Below, piece after piece: positions 11,270 to 23,902 of a DNA stretch of 64,000 nt. Location: NCBI GenBank assembly GCA_000697665.1, contig KL197735.1, positions 148,969 through 212,968 on the forward strand. The letters are read 5' to 3'. The notes under the pieces are model-generated. The model searched no databases and was not told the origin of the DNA. It saw only the letters and a list, made by a program, of their open reading frames with translations. The position numbers and the translations under genes are program-made. This DNA comes from Jaapia argillacea MUCL 33604. Taxonomy: Eukaryota > Basidiomycota > Agaricomycetes > Jaapiales > Jaapiaceae. Numbering within the stretch: the stretch's first letter is position 1; each line of letters opens with the position of its first letter.

Positions 11270-12850
11270 TTTAGACGATTGGGGCTTCGTTTACCCACGT
11301 TGTTCGCCTGTCATTATCGACTTACAACCTGACGGGGACTAGCAAGAGGAGTTCGAGATGCAGGTATGCATTAACACTCTCCTCGACAAATCATTCCACT
11401 TCCCATTCATGGATCATCGCTCCTAAACGGCCGGGCGGCCAATGACCAACTTCCCTCCCCTCCAACTTCGAGGGACTCACACCGTCTGCTTACCTTTCTT
11501 CAGTGGTACTCGACCAACTTCCAGTTCACTCCAACAGCCACATTTCACTGAACAGTCCCCACTTCGGTTCGGTCGCCACTCTCGATGGAGTTGAAGAGCC
11601 AAGTATCTCGATACATCCCGACAGGTTTCGTTCTTGTCACGCATTTACACGCTTCTCTATGCTTGTCGTTTCTCATGTTGCCGGCCCTTCACTTTACTTT
11701 TCAATCTCCAAACCCGACACCATCCTGACCGGCGTCCGCTTATCCTTTCAGACGCGACTATGACCCGTCCGCGATGAGGCTCGGGACCTCATCGAAGAAA
11801 CCAGGGAAATTCAAGTGCAACCTGATCGCAAGATTCCTGTCTCACTTTCGTTTTCATCCTCCCATCTCATTTAATATCTAATATGTCTGACCTCTTGCTT
11901 CAACAAGAGTCAAATCTGCAACTACAGTCTTCCCACCGCCTTCGTCGTCACCTTGACATGATCATCGTCTCCGAGTTTCAAGTGGTGGTTTTCTTACCAA
12001 TATTTGGGGTGCCTTCGATCGTCTGGTCCCTCCTAGAGGCCTTACTTCACGCGCTGGGGATGGGTGAATGGCGAGGGTTCATGGGTTGCGCGTCGCGGGA
12101 AGCATTCAGCAGTGTTGCAAGTGCGTATTTGTACGCGCTCTCTTGGTTGAAGCCCTCTCCCGTCACATTAATTGCTTCCTCTCCCGCCTTCTTTCTGCCC
12201 ATTTCCCCTCTATCGCCTGCCTCCCTTCCTGGTCTTGCTCGAACGACACTGCTTTCCGAAGAACCTACATTCGTTGTTCGACCACACAGTCAAGAATTCA
12301 AGGAGACATCGGAATTTGGATGAGTCAGTCTCCTTCATACAGTTGTTTTGTTCTGTTGTCTCTATTCTGTGTTATCTTGTTCGTCGTTTGGAATCGCGCG
12401 CTGGTGCACCCGTTCGATCTGGTCACATAGATTCGATGATATTCCCTTGTGTTGTATGTTGGACGTTCGATTCCTTACCGTCGGAGTGCTATGTGTCGTA
12501 TGTGAACGTGTCGCTTTCGGGTGGGGAAGTAATCATTTCTGCTCAGGATCTAAAGTACGGCCCAACAACACTACTGTCATTTCCCTACTTCTGCAAAACC
12601 TTCCATCGAATGTGTAGCATTCAATCAGATGAAAAGTCTGTCGTTGCGCAAACCACCAAGTCAAAACAATAGTTTGAGATCCAAAAGTTTGCCAATTCAT
12701 TGTCCTTCGCAGATGCCGGACGTCTCTAGAGGCGGAGGACAAGAATTCGTAGGATACACTGGCAAATGCGGATAACAAGGAATATTCACCCTCACTCCCG
12801 AGCCTTCCACCTCGCTTTAAGCGATGTCACGCGTTGCATCCCGCCCATAT
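11270..12850. other. no supported gene
   Basis: CpG-rich sequence upstream of the GTPase gene. Overlapping ORFs of 80-166 codons exist on the plus strand (for example from 11883), but none shows a domain, conserved motif or convincing exon structure. The first few hundred bases probably include the GTPase promoter. Confidence 0.4.
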
Positions 12851-12949
12851 TCGTTCTGCTCGTCGTCATCCCAGCTTGCAAGATATTCGCACCCTCCGCC
12901 CCAGTCGAGGTGATATGACGACCCCATGTCCATCAACCCAATACGAGTG

Positions 12950-14430
12950 TGCTCCCAGTCCCTGAGCAGCAGCCACGATATTATCCGAACTGGTCACCAT
13001 CAGCCCAGCCGTCATATTCGTCATATTGGTTCGAGCGCGTATTCATATCATCCCAATCTCGAATGTGCACGCCTCGGTAAAATCGTTGTAAGCTTGAGCT
13101 CGTTGTTGAGAGGCTGTGACGAGATACGATAAATCGTTGATGGCGCAGGCTTCGGCCCATATCTTGCGCATACGCGGCGAGTAGAGTTCGCAGGGGGCTA
13201 CGTTGGGGGCTTGTATTCCATGATAGGTCAAGGAGGATTCGAGGGATGAGGAAGCGATCACGTCGTGGCTGCATTCTTCACAAGCCAAAAAGCCCCTCTC
13301 GACACCATCTCGGCGTAGGTCCTGATATAGGACGACAGGACGATGAACTGGTGGAGATCGGCAGCAGCGCCAAGCTTGTGGATGTATGGAACGAAATGCC
13401 CAGGAGTTCGCTCAAAGGAGCAAACGCGAGTCGTGGTGGGTGGGTCGTGGCGGAGTGTTGAATGATCGCCAAACCGGTTGGCTCGGAGGAGACAATGACA
13501 ACGAGCTGGACGGACGAAGGATCGCAGCCCGGGAGGGCATACCACGCACTGTTCACCAAACCACTCGATATGCACGGCGTGAGCACAACGGAGCGGCTTC
13601 TCGCCACTGCTCGAGAGGTGCCTTGTTGTCGTTCATGAGGACCCATGCTAGTTTGATCTTCAAATCGGCTATGTCACGACTCCACGAGTTACCGGTACTA
13701 TCTTTTCGCGTGACGACGCACTACATGAATTCGTTCTACAGGCTGAAGGCGACGTGGTCGTGATAGCGAGCGTCCCAGATGACCATTCCAGTGAGTTGGA
13801 GTCGAGGAGTCCACCATCTTCTCGACTAGGGTTGAACGGCATTGGTGCCAGGACGCGGCGATATGCCCGCATATTTGAAAGCGACGGCTCGGAAGAATTG
13901 GTTCCACGGGTCGTCGTATTTCGAATGCGCCGCCAAAGCTTTCTGGATGAAGAGGCACGATGACCCACAAACCCACTTCTCGCCGACAGCAGGATGCGAA
14001 GGGCTAGGTCGGAACTGAGCTGAAAATTGCGTAGCGAGGATCTGATCCTCGAAATACGCTCGCAGATTGGGAACTCCTTCATAGGCGTCACGGTGGCGAA
14101 CCACCTAATACCGCGACCTCCCTCCATGCCACCTTCTCCACTACAATCGGGGATCTGCTCACGGTGCCGGATATACATCAGGACAGGGTTCAGATCCCCG
14201 GCCTCGGATGCATGTCGCCCTAAACTGACGATACGAGGAGTGTTGAGTCGCTCATAAGTCGCAGGGTGTCCCAAGAGGATCACGATCCTCGTTACGCATA
14301 CGAACTTGATCTCGAAGCGACGACGGATGGATGTGCTCCATGTATCAATTTGCGCAGATTTCGAAATCTGGAACGGATGGTATCAACGAAACGAGCGTCC
14401 TATGTTCTTTGTCTCTTTTGGAGCAAATCA
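12950..14430 (-). pseudogene. decayed hypothetical gene
   Basis: Protein-like pieces lie in order on the minus strand but in different frames. An N-terminal piece carries GHPATYERLNTPRIVSLGRH. The middle piece reads HPAVGEKWVCGSSCLFIQKA and NQFFRAVAFKYAG. Distal pieces contain HKLGAAADLHQFIVLSSYIR and RKIWAEACAINDLSYL. The first two join if a single extra base near 14100 is ignored. The pattern loosely recalls a mushroom family of unknown function with a WVCGT-type motif, but I am not certain. Multiple frame changes without good splice signals suggest a pseudogene. Confidence 0.4.
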
Positions 14431-15090
14431 TTGGCGCTCCGTCGAAGTCTATGTCTTCTGAGGGTGTGAGATCCTCGAATTATGGCGGAGGTGAGAGATT
14501 CGCATGGGGTTCTCCATTTGCAGTGGTCCCAACCTTCGCCGTGTTCGCCTGTGTCGTTCTGGGAGAGCGGAGGAAGATCTTGCTCTGAAGTGACTAGTGG
14601 AGGATGATTCGAAGGTGGATTTGGAGGAGGGGAGGGAAAGTGTGTTGTGGGAGAATAAGCCGGAGGATGGGGAGCTTCATTGCCTCCTAATTGAGTCGGG
14701 TCTAAAAGCAGCAGATTTTGATACTCCTGTGAGGGTCCTTGATGAGAAGCCGGAACGGGAGGTGGAAATGATAATATTGCTCCGGAGATGCTGGTGGAGG
14801 CCGTTGGGATTGTTCCTGTGATGGTGGGGGAGGGGGGGGGGATATACCAGAGGGTGAGCCGGATACCCTGGTTGAGGTTGTTCAACCGCTCCGCGCGGAG
14901 GAGGAGAAAAGCTGGGCGAAGAAGCGCCTTGCGGTGGACGGGGTGGAAGAGGAGGTCGTTGATAGCTAGGTGGCATGGGATATCGAGGTGGCGGCCTCGG
15001 TGAAGGTGAGCCATGTACGGGTGGCCAAGGTAGCAACGACAGGGAGGGGGCCTGTGGGCCAGGCGATGTGACTGTAGGTGGCATCGACAT
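14400..15090 (-). CDS. proline-rich protein, frame split at a G10 tract
   Basis: Two overlapping minus-strand frames are compositionally alike. The first (ATG at 15090) begins MSMPPTVTSPGPQAPSLS and is rich in PP, RPP and YP motifs. The second continues to 14400 with PPAYSPTTHFPSPPPNPPS and a Ser/Arg-rich end. They meet at a run of ten G residues on the plus strand (14832-14841), so one base of slippage would join them. The product would be a low-complexity Pro-rich protein with no recognised domain. It lies head-to-head with trm8 and 250 bp away, so the two may share a promoter. Either the tract length is an assembly error or the gene is interrupted. Confidence 0.4.
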
Positions 15091-15339
15091 CGGAGACGAT
15101 GGACATACTTAGGGCGGAGACGCGATCTGTGCGGGATGTGGGTTCGTCTTTGGCGGTCGCTGTGGTCCTCGAGAAATTAGAGGGGAGGTGAGGTGAGAGT
15201 CGTCGAACGCATGCGATGTTGAGAATTGTACATGTGAACATTCAAGTTCTCTGATCCTTCCAAAACGGGGAAACAAATCACTCATTCCCTACTCAGTACT
15301 GCGCAAAAGACGAAGGTACAAACGGCTGTAATCCTCGTC

Positions 15340-16362
<1,023 letters not shown>

Positions 16363-16599
16363 TAGCTGGGGACTCCTTCTAACACCACTAGGGGAAGTGC
16401 GGTTCGCAGATCAATGTACGATTCGCAGTGGCAATAATGACGGCGATTTGGATGGGCAAAAATGTCTTCCGCTGCGGGAAGCCACAGAAGTCAGGGAACA
16501 ATGCCCGTTCTAAAACACCAATAACCCTTCTCGGGTCAAACTCATAACTCCCTTCTCGTCACGTTAAAAGTCGAACGATCTAACCCATATCTCCATCAC

Positions 16600-17245
16600 A
16601 CGACTCCAAACCTATTGTCAGAAAGTTGACCTCGAATTCCAGGATAGTGCGTCAATTAGGAAGTGACAAACCCGAGATGGTGAGTTTCTCGATGGTAACG
16701 AAGGACCCAGGAGTCTTGACGACATCGTCGAAGACCGAACAGAAGCCAGCCAGGGACGAACGGATCCTGCACCCGGAAGGTAATGGTGCGTAGGCGAGGC
16801 AATGAGACAAGAAATAAGGTGAAGAGAGTGTACGTGGTCGACATGAAGGGCAATGTTTTCGGTACAACTTCCCCAGGCGTCGAGCTTTAACTACCTAAAA
16901 ATTGGATGACCAGATGTCAGGTTTGGCGATCGAATCTATCGAACAAACTGCTCCACGTACTTGACTGTTCGACGTAGAGTGGGGAGCTCAAGCATATCCC
17001 TCATCCGCTCATCGAACACCTCCCAATGCAGGCTGGGCGACGATGTCTTGTTGAAAATCACCTTGTGGAAGAGCCATGATAGGCATGCCTCCCGGGTGCG
17101 ACAGTCGATCAGGGGAAGCAGGGACTTGCTACAGACATTGTTGACTTGCGAAGAGTCGTATTGTGGTGCATTCAACTTGTCTAGGGGTTCAAGGGTACCT
17201 GTTGCTTTACACGTCGTATGGGATGTCATTCCAGCGAGTCATGAT
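16600..17245 (-). pseudogene. F-box/LRR copy 1, truncated
   Basis: The most degraded CpG-rich member of the array. It starts with the conserved TRWNDIPYDV but meets a stop straight after, and the F-box helix region is missing or replaced. Later it regains CRTREACLSWLFHKVIF and HWEVFDERMRDM, then a frame-broken LRR part with DDVVKTPGSFVTIEKLTISG. The final two exons found in copies 2 and 3 are absent. It lies tail-to-tail with trm8. Confidence 0.75.
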
Positions 17246-17449
17246 GTTATGTTGGGAGAAATAAACTTGGAAGCGAAGGTGGTGTTGAGGGCTCCATGCG
17301 AAGCCCTCATCAGAGCTCAAGTTGGATCTAAAGCAGCATTTTGAAACTACGCATGAATTCGACTGACACAAAGTATTGGTACATATACACCTGGGGGAAA
17401 CAAAGCGCAACAGGCGGGGAATTGAAACGATCGAGACCAAATCGCCATA

Positions 17450-18710
17450 CTACCGATCCTCCTCTGGGTTGGAGCGAACCATGATCCCTTTCTCATCACG
17501 CCTGAAGCAAATGTGTCCAACCCACAACTCACTCACAACCGAGCAAAGAGTCTGCACCCCATTGGCAACCCGTTCGGAAGCCTCCCGACCTTCCCTCGCC
17601 ACCCGCTCAACCAAACCAGGATTATTATCATACGCATTACCGCACCAAGGAGGATCGAAACCGATGTCAAGAGAAGATGCATTGGGAAGTACTAGCTTGC
17701 GAAGGGTAGGAAAACGGGCGAAGGTGGGAAGGAATTTCTGAGGGGTTGGGTTCGTCTCTTAGTTGAACCGATAAAGGGGAGGAATAAAGCGCACCATGAT
17801 GCCTTGCCCACTAGTTTCCTGATCTTCGGGATCATTGCACCAAGACTGTACGCCGCCGTTCAACTTCAATTCCTCGAGGTGAGGGATGTATGTCAACAGA
17901 TCTGTGACATCCGCTGATGTTAGACCCTATGGGACGATAGCCTCATCAACATGACACTTACCTCGAAGCGTCTTCGAGGTGATCACCTCCTTTGTGCTGA
18001 AATGTCGAAGTCCTTGGCAAGAAGTGCTCAATGGCTTGGTGATGGCGATATATTGCACGTCTTTGTCTCTATATAGCGAATCCTCCTCGAATTCGAGAAT
18101 ATTAGGACAGTGCTGGATGAGGAAGACGCAGCTGCGTGAGATGGTGAGGTTCTCGATCGTGAGGAAGGGTCCGTGAGTTTCGACGACATTATCGAATGCG
18201 GTCTGAAAGCCGGGAACGAAGGGATCTTGGATTCGGAAAGTAAGTTTTCGTAGTTGAGGGAAAGAGGCGAGAAATGTTGGGAGGAGTGCGTATGTCGTTG
18301 GAGAAGGACAATTGTTTTCCACGTCGTCAACCCAAGCGTCAAGTTCGAAAGTTCTGGGTCCGATGGAAGATCGCGTGAGGGGTGGGATCCTTTCGAGACG
18401 GGAGAACAACGTACTTGACTGCACGACACAAGGCAGGGTTTTTGACCATAAGTTTCATCCTTTCGTCGAACACCTCCCAAGATGGGCTACTCGCCCACTT
18501 CTTATCGAAAGTCACCTTGTGAAAGAGCCACGGATAGCACGCCTCCCTAGCCCGGGAGTCAACCACGGAGAGGGCAAACAGGGACTTTCGACCATCATTG
18601 GGAGCTCGGCGTCGACTTGACGTCTCATTGAGACCCGATCTGGAGGAAATGGCTGTCTCTTTACAGAGAGCCTCAAGAACATCGTACGGGATGTCATTCC
18701 ATTGGACCAT
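17450..18710 (-). CDS. F-box/LRR-like protein, copy 2 (364 aa)
   Basis: Exons are 18710-18415, 18353-17962, 17913-17795 and 17737-17450 (296, 392, 119 and 288 nt). Phases agree and introns are 49-61 nt. The N-terminus WNDIPYDVLEALCKETA is a degenerate F-box, the part that would dock on Skp1 of an SCF ubiquitin ligase. Exon 2 carries leucine-rich segments such as FLASFPQLRKLTFRIQDPFV and LIQHCPNILEFEEDSLYRD. Exon 3 has TDLLTYIPHLEELKLNGG, and exon 4 ends with PPWCGNAYDNNPGLVE and a Val/Gly-rich tail. Role inferred: substrate adaptor of an SCF complex. The target is unknown. Exon 2 is also open in a second frame. Confidence 0.8.
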
Positions 18711-19306
18711 TTGGTAGTCGTTGGGATGTTGTGAGTAGAGTGAATGCAGCAGCCGTCGATAACGGAATCATATAAGCTCTGACTCGTGACAGAAGTACAG
18801 CATTGCGCAGCATCAAACTCGAGGTGGAAATTCTGGAGTGGAATATTGATGGACTGGATCAAGAGGGGCGCGAAGGCAGTTAGAGTTGTAGATGTGTATG
18901 TACCTAGTATCTGATAATCGTTTGACTATTGTGCTGCCAGGCTGTGTCCGAAACATGCCGACGAAATATTGGTGCGATATCAAGTTGTCAAGCAATGAAC
19001 CCGCCTATCAAAATCCAAAATACCACACACCCAGCTCGACGATGACGGACCACACAGTTCCGTTCGTTGCCAGTGGGGGAAATGAATGGGAAGCGAAGGC
19101 GGGACTAGCTTGATGACCATGACCGAAGCCCTAATCGGAGTTCAAGTTGAATCGAACTTGGAAGCGATAACTTATCGACGGAGTACGAGTTGGATCCAAA
19201 GCAGTGTTTTGAAACTATGTATGCATTCAGCCGACACAACATATACACGTGAGGGAGCAAAGCACAACAGCCGGGGAATTGAAACGATCAAGACCGAATC
19301 ACCACG

Positions 19307-20567
19307 CTAACAATCCTGTCCTGTGTCGGGGCAAACCATGATCCCTTTCTCATCACGCCTGAAACAAATGCGCCCAACCCATAACTCACTCACAACCGGA
19401 CATAGGGTCTGCACTCCTTTAGCGACCCGTTCGGAAGCCTCCCGACCTTCCCTCGCCACCTGCTCAACCAAACCAGGATTATTCATATATGCATTACCGC
19501 ACCAAGGAGGGTTGAAACCGATGTCAAGAGAAGATGCATTGGGAAGTATAAGCTTGCGGAGGTTAGGAAAACGGGCGAAGGTCGGAAGGAATTTCTGAGG
19601 GGTTGAGTTAGTCTCTCAGTTGAGTCGATAAAGGGGAGGAGGAAAGCGCACCATGATGCCTTGCCCACTGGTTTCCTGATCTTCGGGGTCGTTGCACCAA
19701 GACCGTACGCCGCCTTCCAACTTCAATTCCTCGAGGTGAGGGATGTATGTCAACAGATCTGTGACATCCGCTGACGTTAGACTCTATGGGACGATAGTCA
19801 CGTCAACATGATCCTTACCTCGGAGCGTCTTCGAGGTGATCGACTCCTTCGTGCTGATGTGTCGAAGTCGCTGACAACAAGTCCTCAACGACTCGGCCAT
19901 GGTGACAAATTGCACGTCTTTATCTCTATATAGCGAATCCTCCTCGAATTCGAGGATATTAGGACAGTGCTGGATGAGGAAGACGCAGCTGCGTGAGATG
20001 GTGAGGTTCTCGATCGTGAGGAAGGGTCCGTGAGTTTCGACGACACTGTCGAATGCGGTCTGGAAGCCGGGAACGAAGGCATCTTGGACTCGGAAATTAA
20101 GTGTTCGTAGTTGAGGGAAAGAGGCGAGAAATGTTGGGAGGAGTGCGTATGTCGTTGGAGAAGGACAATTGCTTTCCACATCGCCAACCCAAGCATCGAG
20201 CTCGAAAGTTCTGGGTCCGATGGAAGATTGCGTGAGGGGTGGGATCCTTTCGAGACGGGAGAATAACGTACTTGACTGCACGACATAAGGCAGGGTTCTT
20301 GACCATAAGTTTCATCCTTTCGTCAAACCCCTCCCAAGATGGGCTATACCTCCGCTTCTTATCGAAAGTCACCTTGTGAAAGAGCCACGGATAGCACGCC
20401 TCCCTAGTCCTGGAGTCGACCACGGAGAGGGCAAACAGGGACTTTCGGGCGTCATTGGGAGCTCGACGTCGACTTGACGTCTCATTGTGACCCGAGTTGG
20501 AGAAGATGGCTGTCTCTTTGCAGAGAGCCTCAAGAACATCGTACGGGATGTCATTCCATTGGGTCAT
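19307..20567 (-). CDS. F-box/LRR-like protein, copy 3 (364 aa)
   Basis: The exon layout matches copy 2 base for base (20567-20272, 20210-19819, 19770-19652, 19594-19307), so it also encodes 364 residues. It starts QWNDIPYDVLEALCKETA. The LRR part contains FLASFPQLRTLNFRVQDAFV and RSCVFLIQHCPNILEFEEDS. It differs from copy 2 by scattered substitutions, for example Asn/Ser and Arg/Lys swaps, and keeps all splice sites. Both copies being intact suggests recent duplication or selection. Role inferred as an SCF adaptor. Confidence 0.8.
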
Positions 20568-21065
20568 TTTATGGTGCCACTGATTGGGATGCTGTGAGTG
20601 AAGTGGATGCAGCCACCTGTCGATGTTGTAACAGAATCATATCGACTCTGACTAGAGACTCGTGACAGAAGCTCAAGTACAGCATTGCACAGCATCAAAC
20701 TCGAGGTGAATGTGCGGGATCAAGAGGGGCGAAGGCAGTTAGAACGATCTCAATGGAACCTGCTTATTGCAGTAAAATTTTAAATACTTACTTGAATGTG
20801 CCATTCTACACACTTCCGTTGGTCGGAAGAAATGAACTTGGAAGTGAAGGAGGCGTTGGCGACCAAGACCGAAGCCCTTATCTGAGCTCAAGCTTCAAGT
20901 TCGACAAATTGAAATCAGCGTTTAAGTTGAAACCATCATTCGACGGACACATTGTCACACAAACTGATGAGTAGCACATAAATATACACGCGGGGGAAGC
21001 AAAGCGCAATAGCCGTGGAATTAGAAGGCTTCTGAAGATCAAGACTGAGACGCCATACTACCAAG

Positions 21066-22319
21066 TCACTCCGTCCCAGGCCATGGGTCGGGGCAAACCA
21101 TGACCCCTTTGTCATCACGCTTGAAGCAAGTGCCACCAACCCACAACTCACTCACAACTGGGCACAGAGTCTGCACTCCTTTAGCGACCAGCTCGGAAAC
21201 CTCCCGATCTTCCCTCTCCACCAGCTCATCCAAATCAAGACTGTCCATGGATGCGTTACCCCACCAAGGTGGGTCGAAACCGATGTCAAGAGAAGATGCA
21301 TCGGGAAGCGGAAGCATCAGCTTGCGGAGGTTAGGGAAGCCGGAAAAGGTTGGAAGGAATTTCTGAGGGATTGGGTTAGTCTCTCAGCTGAATCGATGAA
21401 GTAAGGGAGGGATGCCTACCATGATGCCTTGCCAACTTTCCCGATCTTCGGGATCGTTGCACCAAGACCGTATATCGCTATTCAACTTCAGTTCCTCGAG
21501 GTGAGGGATGTACGTTAACAGATCTGTGACAAACACTGACGTTAGACCCTTGAGGACCATAGCCACGTCAATATGATACTTACCTCGAAGTGCCTTCGAA
21601 GTGTTCACCTCCGTTGTGCTGAGACGTCGAAGTGCACAATGCCTCGACCATAGCGATAAATTCCACGCCTTTGGCTCTATATAGCGAAACCTCCTCGAAT
21701 TCGAGGATATTAGGACAGTGGCTGATGAGGAAGACACAATTGCGTGAGATGGTGAGTTTCTCGATTGCGAGGAGGGGTCCGTGAGTTTCGAGGACACTGT
21801 CGAATGCGGTCTGGAAGCCGGGGACAAAGACATCTTGGATTCGGAAAGTAACTGTTCGTAAGTGAGGGAAAGAGGCGAGAAATTTTGGGACGAGTGCGTT
21901 TGTCGTTGAAGAAGGACAGTTGCCCTCTGTGTCTGCAACCGAAGCATCAAGCTCGAAAGTTCTGGATCAGGTGGAAGGTTGGTAAGGGGTGGGATCCTTT
22001 CGAGATGGGGAACACTGGCAACATACTTGACTGCGCGACACAAGGCAGGGTTCTTGACCATAATTTTCATCCTTTCGTCATATACATCCCAAGATGGGCT
22101 GTTCGACCACTTCTTGTCGAAAGTCACCTTGTGAAAAAGCCACGGATAACATGCCTCCCTAGTCCGGGAGTCAACTACGGAGAGGGCAAACAGGGATTTT
22201 CGAGCATCATTGGGAGCTCGACGTCGACTTGGCATCTTATTGGGACCGGAGCTGAAGGTGGCTGTCGTTTGACAGAGCGCCTCAAGAACGTCGTACGGGA
22301 TATCATTCCATCCGACCAT
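21066..22319 (-). pseudogene. F-box/LRR copy 4 with a 14-bp deletion
   Basis: By homology the exons are 22319-22027, 21961-21584, 21535-21420 and 21362-21066. The F-box WNDIPYDVLEALCQTTA and the C-terminal exon with GFDPPWWGNASMD are kept. Exon 2 lacks 14 bases near 21.63 kb compared with copies 2 and 3, so the spliced mRNA shifts frame and stops in exon 3. If intron 1 (65 nt) is retained, the 65-nt gain and 14-nt loss cancel. That gives one unspliced 368-codon ORF (22490-21384, with the F-box ATG at 22319) whose middle runs in the alternative frame. It is either a pseudogene or an intron-retaining variant. Confidence 0.6.
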
Positions 22320-22499
22320 TCTGTAGTGGTTGGAATGTTGTGAGTTGAGTGGATATAGCAGTCTGTCGATAACGAAATCATATAGACTCTGACTCATGAC
22401 AAGAGTACAGCATTGCGCAGCATCAAACTCGAGGTGGTTATGGAGTGGAATGACTGGATCAAGAGGGGCGCGAAGGCGGTTGGATATCACTTCCCACAG

Positions 22500-23890
22500 C
22501 TCGTGTATCTATCTATCGTACAGTATCGTTGCCAGCCAATCCTCTCTCCAGGCACCTGCGGTGGTTGATTTGTACCTTATCCTCGTCACTAAGTATTGTG
22601 CGACGACGAACCACGTCGTCACTCTCCCCAAGCCTGAGCCGTCCACTTCCGAAGAAGGTTAGAGATGTTGACTGAGGTTGATTGATGAATTCGAATGGGA
22701 GAGATTTGACGAGACGGAGGATGCTTCTGGATTGCAGAAGCGTCGACCTTTGAATTAGCGGAACGTCAATTACGGCAGCCCCTTCTCGAGCGCTTGGTGT
22801 AGACTTGACTAGTACACCAGAAGCGAGATGTCCAATGGCCACTATTCCGCTGGTCTCACCAGACTCTCACCAGTCAAAGACAACATGTAAAAGATTGGTA
22901 ACACTTGGCAAGCGATGTAAGAGGGGAGGTGTCTTGAACCGATGGTCGCGCAGGAAGCGAAGAGTTGAATTCCTAACGGGGATCAAAGGGGAGGCAAGGC
23001 AGACGATCCATGCAAACTCTTGTCGTCGACGGTGGATCAGGCCCCATCAAAGCAACTGAGACGACAATTTGTACATGCCAAGGTCATTGTCATCGGTGTC
23101 ACTGTTTGATGGCAAACTTGATATGGGATCCATCAGTGATTAGACTCGAGTTAGAGGACGTACAGGAAGGTCGAAAGGGGTAAATCCACCAACGAAAGTG
23201 ATACCGTCAAGCCTCGAGGAGGTGTATTGGAGCCGTTACAAGGTCAATAGGACCTGTATAGGCGCTCAAACCACGATAGGGGTGAAGGTTGACAGATTGC
23301 GTGATAGCATTGGAGGGAGGCGGTAGCAGAGTAGCCCTTGACCGCAGAGTTACCCCGCAAATCGCTGGCAACGTGGACGAAAAGGGCAGGGGGGTGTCAG
23401 GTGTGCATTTGTCTCATCCAGTCGGAGGGTGTCCAGCAAATGTCAGGCCGTAAGAACCTTCGAAAGTCGCCTCTTATTTTTGCGGTGGATATGGAGAAAG
23501 GCAAATGAACAATCACGGTCCCGGTAATTCACGACGCAGTACGTGACGAAGATCCGAACTATATTTCTCCTCCGCTTCATAATCCCTAAATGTCGGATAC
23601 ACACACACACGTTCTTCGGTGCTCCTCTCTCCGCAACGTCCATCATCGCCAACATTGTCGTCCAAATCCCTGTCCTAACCAGGACGAACGGCGACAACGA
23701 CGAACGCACAGATCCTCGATAGTCGGGTTTGAGTCGGGCATCGAAGGAGGGATCGAGCGAGATAACGGAAACTCTGACTCTCCGCAGGAAGAAGACAGTC
23801 GAGTTAACCCGTTTTCGTAGCGAGATTACCCGAACGTTCCGTCGAAACCCAGACACAACGGCCTCAGCCCACAGCCAGTGATTTCGTTGA
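22500..23890. other. intergenic, no supported gene
   Basis: A CpG-rich spacer between the F-box array and the next gene. A 109-codon minus-strand ORF (22842-22513) has no recognisable motif. The 300 bases before the next start contain CA-repeat (ACACACACACG) and short pyrimidine stretches compatible with a promoter. Confidence 0.4.
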
Positions 23891-23902
23891 TTGTCGTATG
23901 AT

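Larger units (their letters stand above)
16600..22480 (-). repeat. tandem array of four F-box genes with shared upstream segments
   Basis: Four same-strand copies with start codons near 17.24, 18.71, 20.57 and 22.32 kb are repeated at intervals of 1.47-1.86 kb. The units include promoter-side sequence: a segment with CTGACTCGTGACAGAAG, ACAGCATTGCGCAGCATCAA and GGATCAAGAGGGGCG recurs upstream of copies 2, 3 and 4. Copies 2 and 3 have identical exon lengths, so they are recent duplicates. Confidence 0.9.

Noticed and set aside
11883-12323. Hydrophobic 146-codon plus ORF as a membrane protein gene
   Set aside because: It overlaps three other ORFs of similar length in other frames, and nothing favours this one beyond composition.
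14027-14469. Plus-strand ORFs over the decayed gene at 13-14.4 kb
   Set aside because: The protein-like sequence is on the minus strand. The plus ORFs are its shadows and have no motif.
21384-22490. The 368-codon ORF of F-box copy 4 taken as a normal unspliced gene
   Set aside because: Its middle is out of frame with the LRR region conserved in copies 2 and 3, and a good 65-nt intron lies across the frame switch. It is reported as an oddity instead.
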